Of a stretch of 64,000 nt of DNA, positions 22,301-35,952 are shown in pieces. Source of the stretch: Litsea cubeba (Eukaryota > Streptophyta > Magnoliopsida > Laurales > Lauraceae). The stretch is taken from assembly GCA_012931725.1 (NCBI GenBank), contig CM022953.1, positions 30,263,453 through 30,327,452 of the forward strand, given 5' to 3'. The notes below the pieces were generated by a model. That model was given only the letters and a program-made list of their open reading frames with translations. It ran no database searches and was not told the origin of the DNA. The translations under genes and the position numbers were made by a program. Positions within the stretch are counted from its first letter, which is position 1, and each line of letters starts with the position of its first letter.

Positions 22301-23492
22301 GGAAACGGCCACGGGAAAATTCTGAAACCGGTACGAGCACTTCGCTCGAGGGTAGAGTAACTTGTAGGAACTGACGGTTCACAAATAGGGCTCCAGATTA
22401 GAGAATTACGACCGAAACTTGGTAATTTCCAACACTTAGGCTCGAAAACGGCCCGACGGGGGTCCGGATTGGGAAACGGCCGCGGGAAAATTCCAAAACT
22501 AGCACGAACACTTCGCTCGAGGGTAGAGTAACTTGTAGGAACTGACGGTTCGCAAATAGGGCTCCCGGTTAGAGAATTACAACCGAAACATGTTAATTTC
22601 CAACACTTAGGCTCGAAAACGGACCGCCGGGGGTCCGGAATGGGAAACGGCCATGGGAAAATTCCGAAACTGACATGAGCACTTCGCTCGAGGGTAGAGT
22701 AACTTGTAGGAATTGACGGTTCGCAAATAGGGCTCCCGGTTAGAGAATTAAGACCGAAACATGGTAATTTCCAACACTTAGGCTCGAAAACGGCCCGCCC
22801 GGGGTCCGGAATGTTAAACGGCCACGGGAAAATTCCGAAACCGGTACGAGCACTTCGCTCGAGGGTAGAGTAACTTGTAGGAACTGACGGTTCACAAATA
22901 GGGCCCTAGATTAGAGAATTACGACCGAAACTTGGTAATTTCCAATACTTAGGCTCGAAAACGGCCCGACGGGGGTCCGGATTGGGAAACGGCCGCGGGA
23001 AAATTCCAAAACTGGCACGAACACTTCGCTCGAGGGTAGAGTAACTTTTGGGAATTGATGGTTCACTAATAGGGCTCCCAGTTAGAGAATTACGACCGAA
23101 ACATGGTAATTTCCAACACTTAGGCTCGAAAACGGCCCGCCCGGGGGTCCGGAACGGGAAACGGCCGTGGGAAAATTCTGAAACTGCCACGAGCACTTCG
23201 CTCGAGAGTAGAGTAACTTCTAGGAACTAACGGTTCGCAAGTAGGGCACCCGGTTAGTGAATTACGACCGAAACTTGGTAATTTCCAACACTTAGGCTCG
23301 AAAATGGCCCGCCGGTGGTTCGGAACGGGAAACGGCCATGAGAAAATTCTGAGCGAAGTTGAGTAACTTCACTCGAGGGTAGAGTAACTTGTAGGAGCTG
23401 ACGGTTCGCAAATAGGGCTCCCGGTTAGAGAATTAAGACCGAAACATGGTAATTTCCAACACTTAGGCTCGAAAACGGCCCGCCGGGGGTCC
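19392..23492 (+). repeat. HOR unit 1, 24 monomers
   Basis: 4101 bp from marker to marker (24 x 171 is 4104). It contains one GACGTC monomer (near 20580) and ends with the GAGCGAAGTTGAG monomer at 23351. Confidence 0.85.
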
Positions 23493-26400
23493 GGATGGGG
23501 AAACAGCCACGGGAAAATTCCAAAACCGACACGAGCACTTCGCTTGAGGGTAGAGTAACTTGTAGGAACTGACGGTTCACAAATAGGGCCTCCGATTAGA
23601 GAATTACGACCGAAACATGGTAATTTCCAACACTTAGGCTCGAAAACGGCCCGCCGGGGGTCCGGAACGGGAAACGGCCACGGTAAAATTTTGAAACCAG
23701 CACGAGCACTTCACTCGAGGGTAGAGTAACTTGTAGGAACTGACGGTTCACAAATAGTGCTCTCGGTTAGAGAATTGCGACCGAAACTTGGTAATATCCA
23801 ACACTTAGGCTCAAAAACGGCCCGCCGGTGGTCCGGAATGGGAAACGGCCATGGGAAAATTCCGAAACTGGCACGAGCACTTCGCTCGAGGGTAGAGTAA
23901 CTTGTAGGAAATGACGGTTCGCAAATAGGGCTCCCGGTTAGAGAATTAAGACCGAAACTGGGTAATTTCCAACACTAAGGCTCGAAAACGGCCCGCCGGG
24001 GGTCCGGAACTAGAAACGGTCATGGGAAAATTCTGAAACTGGTACGACCACTTCGCTCGAGGGTAGAGTAACTTGTAGGAACTGACGGTTCGCAAATAGG
24101 GCTCCAGATTAGAGAATTACGACCGAGACTTGGTAATTTCCAACACTTAGGCTCAAAAACGGCCCGCCGGGATCCGGAATGGGAAAAGACCGTTGGATAA
24201 TTCCGAAACCGCACAAGCATTTCGCTCGAAGGTAGAGTAACTTGTAGGAACTGACGGTTTGCAAATAGGGCTCCCGGTTAGAGAATAACGACCGAAACAT
24301 ATTAATTTCCAACACTTAGGCTCGAAAACGGCCCGCCAGGGGTCCGGAACGGAAAACGTTTGCTGGAAAATTTCGAAACCGGCACGAGCACTTCGCACAA
24401 GGGTAGAGTAACTAGTAGGAACTGACGGTTCGCAAATAGGGCTCCCGGTTAGAGAATTAAGACCGAAACATGGTAATTTCCAACACTTACGCTCGAAAGC
24501 GGCCCGCCCGGAATGAGAAACGGCCGCTGGAAATTTCCGAAACCAGCACGAGCACTTTGCTCGAGGGTAGAGTAACTTGTAGGAACTGACGGTTCGCAAA
24601 TAGGGCTCCAGATTAGAGAATTACGACCGAAACATGCTAATTTCCAACACTTAGGCTCGAAAACGGCCCGACGTCGTCCGGAACGGGAAACGCCTGCTGG
24701 AAAATTCCGAAACCAGCACGAGCGCTTTGCTCGAGGGTAGAGTAACTTGTAGGAACTGACGGTTCGCAAATAGGGCTCCAGATTAGAGAATTATGACCGA
24801 AACATGCTAATTTCCAACACTTAGGCTCGAAAACGGCCCGACGGGGGTCCAGAATGGGTAACGACCACGGGAAAATGCCGAAAATGGCACGAGCACTTCG
24901 TTCGAGGGTAGAGTAACTTGTTGGAATTGACGGTTCGTAAATGGGGTTCCCGGTTAGAGAATTACGACCGAAACATGTTAATTTCCAACACTTAGGCCCG
25001 AAAACGGCCCGCCGGGTTCCGGAAAGGGAAAAGGCCGTTGGATAATTCCGAAACTGGCCCGAGCACTTCGCTCGATGGTAGAGTAACTTGTAGGAACTGA
25101 CGGTTCGAAAATAGGGCTCTAGATTAGGGAATTACGACCGAAACTTGGTAATTTCCAACACCTAGGCTCGAAAACGGACCGACGGGGGTCCGGATTGGGA
25201 AACGGCCACGGAAAATTTCCGAAACTTGCACGAACACTTCGCTCGAGGGTAGAGTAAATTGTAGGAATTGACGGTTCACAAATAGGGCTCCCGGTTAGAG
25301 AATTACGACTGAAACATATTAATTTCCAACACTTAGGCTCAAAAAAGGCCCGCCGGGGGTCCGGAATGGAAAACGTTTGCGCGAAAATTACTGAAATGGC
25401 ACGAACACTTCGCTTGAGGGTAGAGTAACTTGTAGGAACAGACGGTTCGCAAATAGGGCTCCAGATTAGAGAATTACGATCAAAACTTGGTAATTTCCAA
25501 CAATTAGGCTCGAAAATGGCCCGCCGGGTTCCGGAACGGGAAACGGCCTTGGGAAAATTCCAAAACCAGCACGAACACTTCGCTCGAGAGTAGAGTAACT
25601 TGTAGGAACTGACGGTTCGCAAATAGGACTCCCGGTTAGAGAATTACAACCGAAACATATTAATTTCCAACACTTAGGCTCGAAAACGGACCGCCGGGGG
25701 TCCGGAATGGGAAACGGCCGCGGAAAAATTCCGAAACTTGCACGAACACTTCGCTCGAGGATAGAGTAACTTGTAGGAATTGACGGTTCACAAATAGGGC
25801 TCCCGGTTAGAGAATTATGATCGAAACATATTAATTTTCAACACTTAGGCTCAAAAAAGGCCCGCCGGGGGTCCGGAACGGAAAACGTTTGCGGGAAAAT
25901 TACTAAAATGGCACGAGCACTTCGCTTGAGGGTAGAGTAACTTGTAGGAATAGACGGTTCGAAAATAGGCTCCAGAATAGAGAATTACGATCGAAACTTG
26001 GTAATTTCCAACAATTATGCTCGAAAACGGCCCGCCGGGTTCCGGAATGGGAAACGGCCTTGGGAAAATTCCAAAACCGGCACGAACACTTCGCTCGAGG
26101 GTAGAGTAACTTGTAGGAACTGACGGTTCGCAAATAGGGCTCCCAGTTAGAGAATTACAACCGAAACATGTTAATTTCCAACACTTAGGCTCGAAAACGG
26201 ACCGCCGGGGGTCCGGAATGGGAAACGGCCATGGGAAAATTCCGAAACTGGCATGAGCACTTCGCTCGAGGGTAGAGTAACTTGTAGGAATTGACGGTTC
26301 GCAAATAGGGCTCCCGGTTAGAGAATTAAGACCGAAACATGGTAATTTCCAACACTTAGGCTCGAAAACGGCCCGCCCGGGGTCCGGAATGGGAAACGGC

Positions 26401-27584
26401 CACGGGAAAATTCTGAAACCGGTACGAGCACTTCGCTCGAGGGTAGAGTAACTTGTAGGAACTGACGGTTCACAAATAGGGCTCCAGATTAGAGAATTAC
26501 GACCGAAACTTGGTAATTTCCAACACTTAGGCTCGAAAACGGCCCGACGGGGGTCCGGATTGGGAAACGGCCGCGGGAAAATTCCAAAACTAGCACGAAC
26601 ACTTCGCTCGAGGGTAGAGTAACTTGTAGGAACTGACGGTTCGCAAATAGGGCTCCCGGTTAGAGAATTACAACCGAAACATGTTAATTTCCAACACTTA
26701 GGCTCGAAAACGGACCGCCGGGGGTCCGGAATGGGAAACGGCCATGGGAAAATTCCGAAACTGACATGAGCACTTCGCTCGAGGGTAGAGTAACTTGTAG
26801 GAATTGACGGTTCGCAAATAGGGCTCCCGGTTAGAGAATTAAGACCGAAACATGGTAATTTCCAACACTTAGGCTCGAAAACGGCCCGCCCGGGGTCCGG
26901 AATGTTAAACGGCCACGGGAAAATTCCGAAACCGGTACGAGCACTTCGCTCGAGGGTAGAGTAACTTGTAGGAACTGACGGTTCACAAATAGGGCCCTAG
27001 ATTAGAGAATTACGACCGAAACTTGGTAATTTCCAATACTTAGGCTCGAAAAACGGCCCGACGGGGGTCCGGATTGGGAAACGGCCGCGGGAAAATTCCA
27101 AAACTGGCACGAACACTTCGCTCGAGGGTAGAGTAACTTTTGGGAATTGATGGTTCACTAATAGGGCTCCCGGTTAGAGAATTACGACCGAAACATGGTA
27201 ATTTCCAACACTTAGGCTCGAAAACGGCCCGCCCGGGGGTCCGGAACGGGAAACGGCCGTGGGAAAATTCTGAAACTGCCACGAGCACTTCGCTCGAGAG
27301 TAGAGTAACTTCTAGGAACTAACGGTTCGCAAGTAGGGCACCCGGTTAGTGAATTACGACCGAAACTTGGTAATTTCCAACACTTAGGCTCGAAAATGGC
27401 CCGCCGGTGGTTCGGAACGGGAAACGGCCATGAGAAAATTCTGAGCGAAGTTGAGTAACTTCACTCGAGGGTAGAGTAACTTGTAGGAGCTGACGGTTCG
27501 CAAATAGGGCTCCCGGTTAGAGAATTAAGACCGAAACATGGTAATTTCCAACACTTAGGCTCGAAAACGGCCCGCCGGGGGTCC
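23493..27584 (+). repeat. HOR unit 2, 24 monomers
   Basis: 4092 bp, nearly identical to unit 1 by eye along its whole length. The difference in length includes a deletion of about 8 bp near 24500, where CGGCCCGCCCGGAATGAG replaces the longer form. The close similarity points to recent duplication. Confidence 0.85.
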
Positions 27585-30500
27585 GGATGGGGAAACAGCC
27601 ACGGGAAAATTCCAAAACCGACACGAGCACTTCGCTTGAGGGTAGAGTAACTTGTAGGAACTGACGGTTCACAAATAGGGCCTCCGATTAGAGAATTACG
27701 ACCGAAACATGGTAATTTCCAACACTTAGGCTCGAAAACGGCCCGCCGGGGGTCCGGAACGAGAAACGGCCACGGTAAAATTTTGAAACCAGCACGAGCA
27801 CTTCACTCGAGGGTAGAGTAACTTGTAGGAACTGACGGTTCACAAATAGTGCTCTCGGTTAGAGAATTGCGACCGAAACTTGGTAATATCCAACACTTAG
27901 GCTCAAAAACGGCCCACCGATGGTCCGGAATGGGAAACGGCCATGGGAAAACTCCGAAACTGGCACGAGCACTTCGCTCGAGGGTAGAGTAACTTGTAGG
28001 AAATGACGGTTCGCAAATAGGGCTCCCGGTTAGAGAATTAAGACCGAAACTGGGTAATTTCCAACACTAAGGCTCGAAAACGGCCCGCCGGGGGTCCGGA
28101 ACTAGAAACGGTCATGGGAAAATTCTGAAACTGGTACGACCACTTCGCTCGAGGGTAGAGTAACTTGTAGGAACTGACGGTTCGCAAATAGGGCTCCAGA
28201 TTAGAGAATTACGACCGAAACTTGGTAATTTCCAACACTTAGGCTCGAAAACGGCCCGCCGGGTTCCGAAACGGGAAAAGACCGTTGGATAATTCCGAAA
28301 CCGGCACAAGCATTTCGCTCGATGGTAGAGTAACTTGTAGGAACTGACGGTTTGCAAATAGGGCTCCCGGTTAGAGAATAACGACCGAAACATATTAATT
28401 TCCAACACTTAGGCTCGAAAACGGCCCGCCAGGGGTCCGGAACGGAAAACGTTTGCTGGAAAATTTCGAAACTGGCACGAGCACTTTGCTCGAGGGTAGA
28501 GTAACTTGTAGGAACTGACGGTTCGCAAGTAGGGCTCCCGGTTAGAGAATTAAGACCGAAACATGGTAATTTCCAACACTTAGGCTCGAAAACGGCCCGA
28601 AAGGGGTCCGGAACGGGAAACGGCCGCTGGAAAATTCCGAAAACCAGCACGAGCGCTTTCCTCGAGGGTAGAGTAACTTGTAGGAACTGACGGTTCGCAA
28701 ATAGGGCTCCAGATTAGAGAATTACGACCGAAACATGCTAATTTCCAACACTTAGGCTCGAAAACGGCCCGACGTCGTCCGGAACGGGAAACGCCCGCTG
28801 GAAAATTCCGAAACCAGCACGAGCGCTTTGCTCGAGGGTAGAGTAACTTGTAGGAACTGACGGTTCGCAAATAGGGCTCCAGATTAGAGAATTATGACCG
28901 AAACATGCTAATTTCCAACACTTAGGCTCGAAAACGGCCCGACGGGGGTCCGGAATGGGAAACGACCACGGGAAAATGCCGAAAATGGCACGAGCACTTC
29001 GTTCGAGGGTAGAGTAACTTGTTGGAATTGACGGTTCGTAAATAGGGCTCCCGGTTAGAGAATTACGACCGAAACATGTTAATTTCCAACACTTAGGCTC
29101 GAAAACGGCCGCCGGGTTCCGGAAAGGGAAAAGGCCGTTGGATAATTCCGAAACTGGCCCGAGCACTTCGCTCGATGGTAGAGTAACTTGTAGGAACTGA
29201 CGGTTCGAAAATAGGGCTCTAGATTAGGGAATTACGACCGAAACTTGGTAATTTCCAACACCTAGGCTCGAAAACGGACCGACGGGGGTCCGGATTGGGA
29301 AACGGCCGCGGAAAAATTCCGAAACTTGCACGAACACTTCGCTCGAGGATAGAGTAACTTGTAGGAATTGACGGTTCACAAATAGGGCTCCCGGTTAGAG
29401 AATTACGATCGAAACATATTAATTTCCAACACTTAGGCTCAAAAAAGGCCCGCCGGGGGTCCGGAACGGAAAACGTTTGCGGGAAAATTACTAAAATGGC
29501 ACGAGCACTTCGCTTGAGGGTAGAGTAACTTGTAGGAACAGACGGTTCGCAAATAGGCTCCAGATTAGAGAATTACGATCGAAACTTGGTAATTTCCAAC
29601 AATTAGGCTCGAAAACGGCCCGCCGGGTTCCGGAACGGGAAACGGCCTTGGGAAAATTCCAAAACTGGCACGAGCACTTCGCTCGAGGGTAGAGTAACTT
29701 GTAGGAATTGACGGTTCGCAAATAGGGCTCCCGGTTAGAGAATTAAGACCGAAACATGGTAATTTCCAACACTTAGGCTCGAAAACGGCCCGCCCGGGGT
29801 CCGGAATGGGAAACGGCCACGGGAAAATTCCAAAACCGGTTCGAGCACTTCGCTCGAGGGTAGAGTAACTTGTAGGAACTGACGGTTCACAAATACGGCT
29901 CCAGATTAGAGAATTACGACCGAAACTTGGTAATTTCCAACACTTAGGCTCGAAAACGGCCCGACGGGGGTCCGGATTGGGAAACGGCCGCGGGAAAATT
30001 CCAAAACTGGCACGAACACTTCGCTCGAGGGTAGAGTAACTTGTAGGAACTGACGGTTCGCAAATAGGGCTCCCGGTTAGAGAATTACAACCGAAACATG
30101 TTAATTTCCAACACTTAGGCTCGAAAACGGACCGCCGGGGGTCCAGAATGGGAAACGGCCATGGGAAAATTCCGAAACTGGCATGAGCACTTCGCTCGAG
30201 GGTAGAGTAACTTGTAGGAATTGACGGTTCGCAAATAGGGCTCCCGGTTAGAGAATTAAGACCGAAACATGGTAATTTCCAACACTTAGGCTCGAAAACG
30301 GCCCGCCCGGGGTCCGGAATGGGAAACGGCCACGGGAAAATTCCGAAACCGGTACGAGCACTTCGCTCGAGGGTAGAGTAACTTGTAGGAACTGACGGTT
30401 CACAAATAGGGCCCTAGATTAGAGAATTACGACCGAAACTTGGTAATTTCCAATACTTAGGCTCGAAAACGGCCCGACGGGGGTCCGGATTGGGAAACGG

Positions 30501-31000
30501 CCGCGGGAAAATTCCAAAACTGGCACGAACACTTCGCTCGAGGGTAGAGTAACTTTTGGGAATTGACGGTTCACAAATAGGGCTCCCGGTTAGAGAATTA
30601 CGACCGAAACATGGTAATTTCCAACACTTAGGCTCGAAAACGGCCCGCCCGGGGGTCCGGAACGGGAAACCGCCGTGGGAAAATTCTGAAACTGCCACGA
30701 GCACTTCGCTCGAGAGTAGAGTAACTTCTAGGAACTAACGGTTCGCAACTAGGGCACCCGGTTAGTGAATTACGACCGAAACTTGGTAATTTCCAACACT
30801 TAGGCTCGAAAATGGCCCGCCGGTGGATCGGAACGGGAAACGGCCATGAGAAAATTCTGAGCGAAGTTGAGTAACTTCACTCGAGGGTAGAGTAACTTGT
30901 AGGAGCTGACGGTTCGCAAATAGGGCTCCCGGTTAGAGAATTAAGACCGAAACATGGTAATTTCCAACACTTAGGCTCGAAAACGGCCCGCCGAGGGTCC
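27585..31000 (+). repeat. HOR unit 3, 20 monomers
   Basis: 3416 bp, which is 685 bp (four monomers) shorter than unit 1. The missing block includes the three-monomer stretch that lies between two CTTGCACGAACACTTCGC monomers in units 1 and 2. Confidence 0.85.
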
Positions 31001-33564
31001 GGATGGGGAAACAGCCACGGGAAAATTCCAAAACCGACACGAGCACTTCGCTTGAGGGTAGAGTAACTTGTAGGAACTGACGGTTCACAAATAGGGCCTC
31101 CGATTAGAGAATTACGACGGAAACATGGTAATTTCCAACACTTAGGCTCGAAAACGGCCCGCCGGGGGTCCGGAACGGGAAACGGCACGGTAAAATTTTG
31201 AAACCAGCACGAGCACTTCACTCGAGGGTAGAGTAACTTGTAGGAACTGACGGTTCACAAATAGTGCTCTCGGTTAGAGAATTGCGACCGAAACTTGGTA
31301 ATATCCAACACTTAGGCTTAAAAACGGCCCACCGATGGTCCGGAATGGGAAACAGCCATGGGAAAACTCCGAAACGGGCACGAGCACTTCGCTCGAGGGT
31401 AGAGTAACTTGTAGGAAATGACGGTTCGCAAATAGGGCTCCCGGTTAGAGAATTAAGACCGAAACTGGGTAATTTCCAACACTAAGGCTCGAAAACGGCC
31501 CGCCGGGGGTCCGGAACTAGAAACGGTCAGGGGAAAATTCTGAAACTGGTACGAGCACTTCGCTCGAGGGTAGAGTAACTTGTAGGAACTGACGGTTCGC
31601 AAATAGGGCTCCAGATTAGAGAATTACGACCGAAACTTGGTAATTTCCAACACTTAGGCTCGAAAACGGCCCGCCGGGTTCCGGAACGGGAAAAGACCGT
31701 TGGATAATTCCGAAACCGGCACAAGCATTTCGCTCGATGGTAGAGTAACTTGTAGGAACTGACGGTTTGCAAATAGGGCTCCCGGTTAGAGAATAACGAC
31801 CGAAACATATTAATTTCCAACACTTAGGCTCGAAAACGGCCCGCCAGGGGCCCGGAACGGAAAACGTTTGCTGGAAAATTTCGAAACCGGCACGAGCACT
31901 TCGCACAAGGGTAGAGTAACTAGTAGGAACTGACGGTTCGCAAGTAGGGCTCCCGGTTAGAGAATTAAGACCGGAACATGGTAATTTCCAACACTTAGGC
32001 TCGAAAACGGCCCGAAAGGGGTCCGGAACGGGAAACGGCCGCTGGAAAATTCCAAAACCAGCACGAGCGCTTTGCTCGAGGGTAGAGTAACTTGTAGGAA
32101 CTGACGGTTCGCAAATAGGGCTCCAGATTAGAGAATTACGACCGAAACATGCTAATTTCCAACACTTAGGCTCGAAAACGGCCCGACGTCGTCCGGAACG
32201 GGAAACGGCCGCTGGAAAATTCCGAAACCAGCACGAGCGCTTTGCTCGAGGGTAGAGTAACTTGTAGGAACTGACGGTTCGCAAATAGGGCTCCAGATTA
32301 GAGAATTACGACCGAAACATGCTAATTTCCAACACTTAGGCTCGAAAACGGCCCGACGTCGTCCGGAACGGGAAACGCCCGCTGGAAAATTCCGAAACCA
32401 GCACGAGCGCTTTGCTCGAGGGTAGAGTAACTTGTAGGAACTGACGGTTCGCAAATAGGGCTCCAGATTAGAGAATTATTACCGAAACATGCTAATTTCC
32501 AACACTTAGGCTCGAAAACGGCCCGACGGGGGTCCGGAATGGGAAACGACCACGGGAAAATTCCAAAAATGGCACGAGCACTTCGTTCGAGGGTAGAGTA
32601 ACTTGTTGGAATTGACGGTTCGTAAATAGGGCTCCCGGTTAGAGAATTACGACCGAAACATGTTAATTTCCAACACTTAGGCTCGAAAACGGACCGCCGG
32701 GGGTCCGGAATGGGAAACGGCCATGGGAAAATTCCGAAACTGGCATGAGCACTTCGCTCGAGGGTAGAGTAACTTGTAGGAATTGACGGTTCGCAAATAG
32801 GGCTCCCGGTTAGAGAATTAAGACCGAAACATGGTAATTTCCAACACTTATTCTCGAAAAACGGCCCGCCCGGGGTCCGGAATGGGAAACGGCCACGGGA
32901 AAATTCCGAAACCGGTATGAGCACTTCGCTCGAGGGTAGAGTAACTTGTAGGAACTGACGGTTCACAAATAGGGCCCTAGATTAGAGAATTACGACCGAA
33001 ACTTGGTAATTTCCAATACTTAGGCTCGAAAACGGCCCGACGGGGGTCCGGATTGGGAAACGGCCACGGGAAAATTCCAAAAACTGGCACGAACACTTCG
33101 CTTGAGGGTAGAGTAACTTTTGGGAATTGACGGTTCACAAATAGGGCTCCCGGTTAGAGAATTACGACCGAAACATGGTAATTTCCAACACTTAGGCTCG
33201 AAAACGGCCCGCCCGGGGGTCCGGAACGGGAAACGGCCATGGGAAAATTCTGAAACTGCCACGAGCACTTCGCTCGAGAGTAGAGTAACTTCTAGGAACT
33301 AACGGTTCGCAACTAGGGCACCCGGTTAGTGAATTACGACCGAAACTTGGTAATTTCCAACACTTAGGCTCGAAAATGGCCCGCCGGTGGTTCGGAACGG
33401 GAAACGGCCATGAGAAAATTCTGAGCGAAGTTGAGTAACTTCACTCGAGGGTAGAGTAACTTGTAGGAGCTGACGGTTCGCAAATAGGGCTCCCGGTTAG
33501 AGAATTAAGACCGAAACATGGTAATTTCCAACACTTAGGCTCGAAAACGGCCCGCCGGGGGTCC
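31001..33564 (+). repeat. HOR unit 4, 15 monomers with local monomer doubling
   Basis: 2564 bp. The GACGTC monomer is present twice in a row (32185 and 32355, 170 bp apart), while a large central block of unit 1 is missing. Gains and losses of whole monomers therefore both occur within one unit. Confidence 0.85.
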
Positions 33565-35952
33565 GGATGGGGAAACAGCCACGGGAAAATTCCAAAACCG
33601 ACACGAGCACTTCGCTTGAGGGTAGAGTAACTTGTAGGAACTGACGGTTCACAAATAGGGCCTCCGATTAGAGAATTACGACGGAAACATGGTAATTTCC
33701 AACACTTAGGCTCGAAAACGGCCCGCCGGGGGTCCGGAACGGGAAACGGCCACGGTAAAATTTTGAAACCAGCACGAGCACTTCACTCGAGGGTAGAGTA
33801 ACTTGTAGGAACTGACGGTTCACAAATAGTGCTCTGGTTAGAGAATTGCGACCGAAACTTGGTAATATCCAACACTTAGGCTCAAAAACGGCCCACCGAT
33901 GGTCCGGAATGGGAAACGGCCATGGGAAAATTCCGAAACTGGCACGAGCACTTCGCTCGAGGGTAGAGTAACTTGTAGGAACTGACGGTTCGCAAATAGG
34001 GCTCCAGATTAGAGAATTACGACCGAAACTTGGTAATTTCCAACACTTAGGCTCGAAAACGGCCCGCCGGGTTCCGGAACGGGAAAAGACCGTTGGATAA
34101 TTCCGAAACCGGCACAAGCGTTTCGCTCGATGGTAGAGTAACTTGTAGGAACTGACGGTTTGCAAATAGGGCTCCCGGTTAGAGAATAACGACCGAAACA
34201 TATTAATTTCCAACACTTAGGCTCGAAAACGGCCCGCCAGGGGTCCGGAACGGAAAACGTTTGCTGGAAAATTTCGAAACCGGCACGAGCACTTCGCACA
34301 AGGGTAGAGTAACTAGTAGGAACTGACGGTTCGCAAGTAGGGCTCCCGGTTAGAGAATTAAGACCGAAACATGGTAATTTCCAACACTTAGGCTCGAAAA
34401 CGGCCCGAAAGGGGTCCGGAACGGGAAACGGCCGCTGGAAAATTCCGAAACCAGCACGAGCGCTTTGCTCGAGGGTAGAGTAACTTGTAGGAACTGACGG
34501 TTCGCAAATAGGGCTCCAGATTAGAGAATTACGACCGAAACATGCTAATTTCCAACACTTAGGCTTGAAAACGGCCCGACGGGGTCCGGAACGGGAAACG
34601 CCCGCTGGAAAATTCCAAAACCAGCACGAGCGCTTTGCTCGAGGGTAGAGTAACTTGTAGGAACTGACGGTTCGCAAATAGGGCTCCAGATTAGAGAATT
34701 ACAACCGAAACATGCTAATTTCCAACACTTAGGCTCGAAAACGGCCCGACGTCGTCCGGAACGGGAAACGCCCGCTGGAAAATTCCGAAACCAGCACGAG
34801 CGCTTTGCTCGAGGGTAGAGTAACTTGTAGGAACTGACGGTTCGCAAATAGGGCTCCAGATTAGAGAATTATGACCGAAACATGCTAATTTCCAACACTT
34901 AGGCTCGAAAACGGCCCGACGGGGGTCCGGAATGGGAAACGACCACGGGAAAATTCCGAAAATGGCACGAGCACTTCGTTCGAGGGTAGAGTAACTTGTT
35001 GGAATTGACGGTTCGTAAATAGGGCTCCCGGTTAGAGAATTACGACCGAAACATGTTAATTTCCAACACTTAGGCTCGAAAACGGCCCGCCGGGTTCGGA
35101 AAGGGAAAAGGCCATTGGAAAATTCCGAAACTGGCACGAGCACTTCGCTCGATGGTAGAGTAACTTGTAGGAACTGACGGTTCGAAAATAGGGCTCTAGA
35201 TTAGGGAATTACGACCGAAACTTGGTAATTTCCAACACCTAGGCTCGAAAACGGACCGACGGGGGTCCGGATTGGGAAACGGCCGCGGAAAAATTCCGAA
35301 ACTTGCACGAACACTTCGCTCGAGGATAGAGTAACTAGTAGGAATTGACGGTTCACAAATAGGGCTCCCGGTTAGAGAATTACGACCGAAACATATTAAT
35401 TTCCAACACTTAGGCTCAAAAAAGGCCCGCCGGGGGTCCGGTATGGAAAATGTTTGCGGGACAATTACTAAAATGGCACGAGCACTTCGCTTGAGGGTAG
35501 AGTAACTTGTAGGAACAGACGGTTCGCAAATAGGGCTCCAGATTAGAGAATTACGATCGAAACTTGGTAATTTCCAACAATTAGGCTCGAAAACGGCCCG
35601 CCGGGTTCCGGAACGGGAAACGGCCTTGGGAAAATTCCAAAACCGGCACGAACCACTTCGCTCGAGGGTAGAGTAACTTGTAGGAACTGACGGTTCGCAA
35701 ATAGGGCTCCCGGTTAGAGAATTACAACCGAAACATGTTAATTTCCAACACTTAGGCTCGAAAACGGACCGCCGGGGGTCCGGAATGGGAAACGGCCATG
35801 GGAAAATTCCGAAGCTGGCATGAGCACTTCGCTCGAGGGTAGAGTAACTTGTAGGAATTGACGGTTCGCAAATAGGGCTCCCGGTTAGAGAATTAAGACC
35901 GAAACATGGTAATTTCCAACACTTAGGCTCGAAAACGGCCCGCCGGGGGTCG
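33565..35952 (+). repeat. HOR unit 5, 14 monomers
   Basis: 2388 bp, the shortest unit. It lacks the GAAATGACGG/ACTGGGTAATTTCC monomer present in the others (skipped near 33950). It ends at a fused monomer reading GTCGGGATGGGG, having lost the GAGCGAAGTTGAG monomer. Confidence 0.85.
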
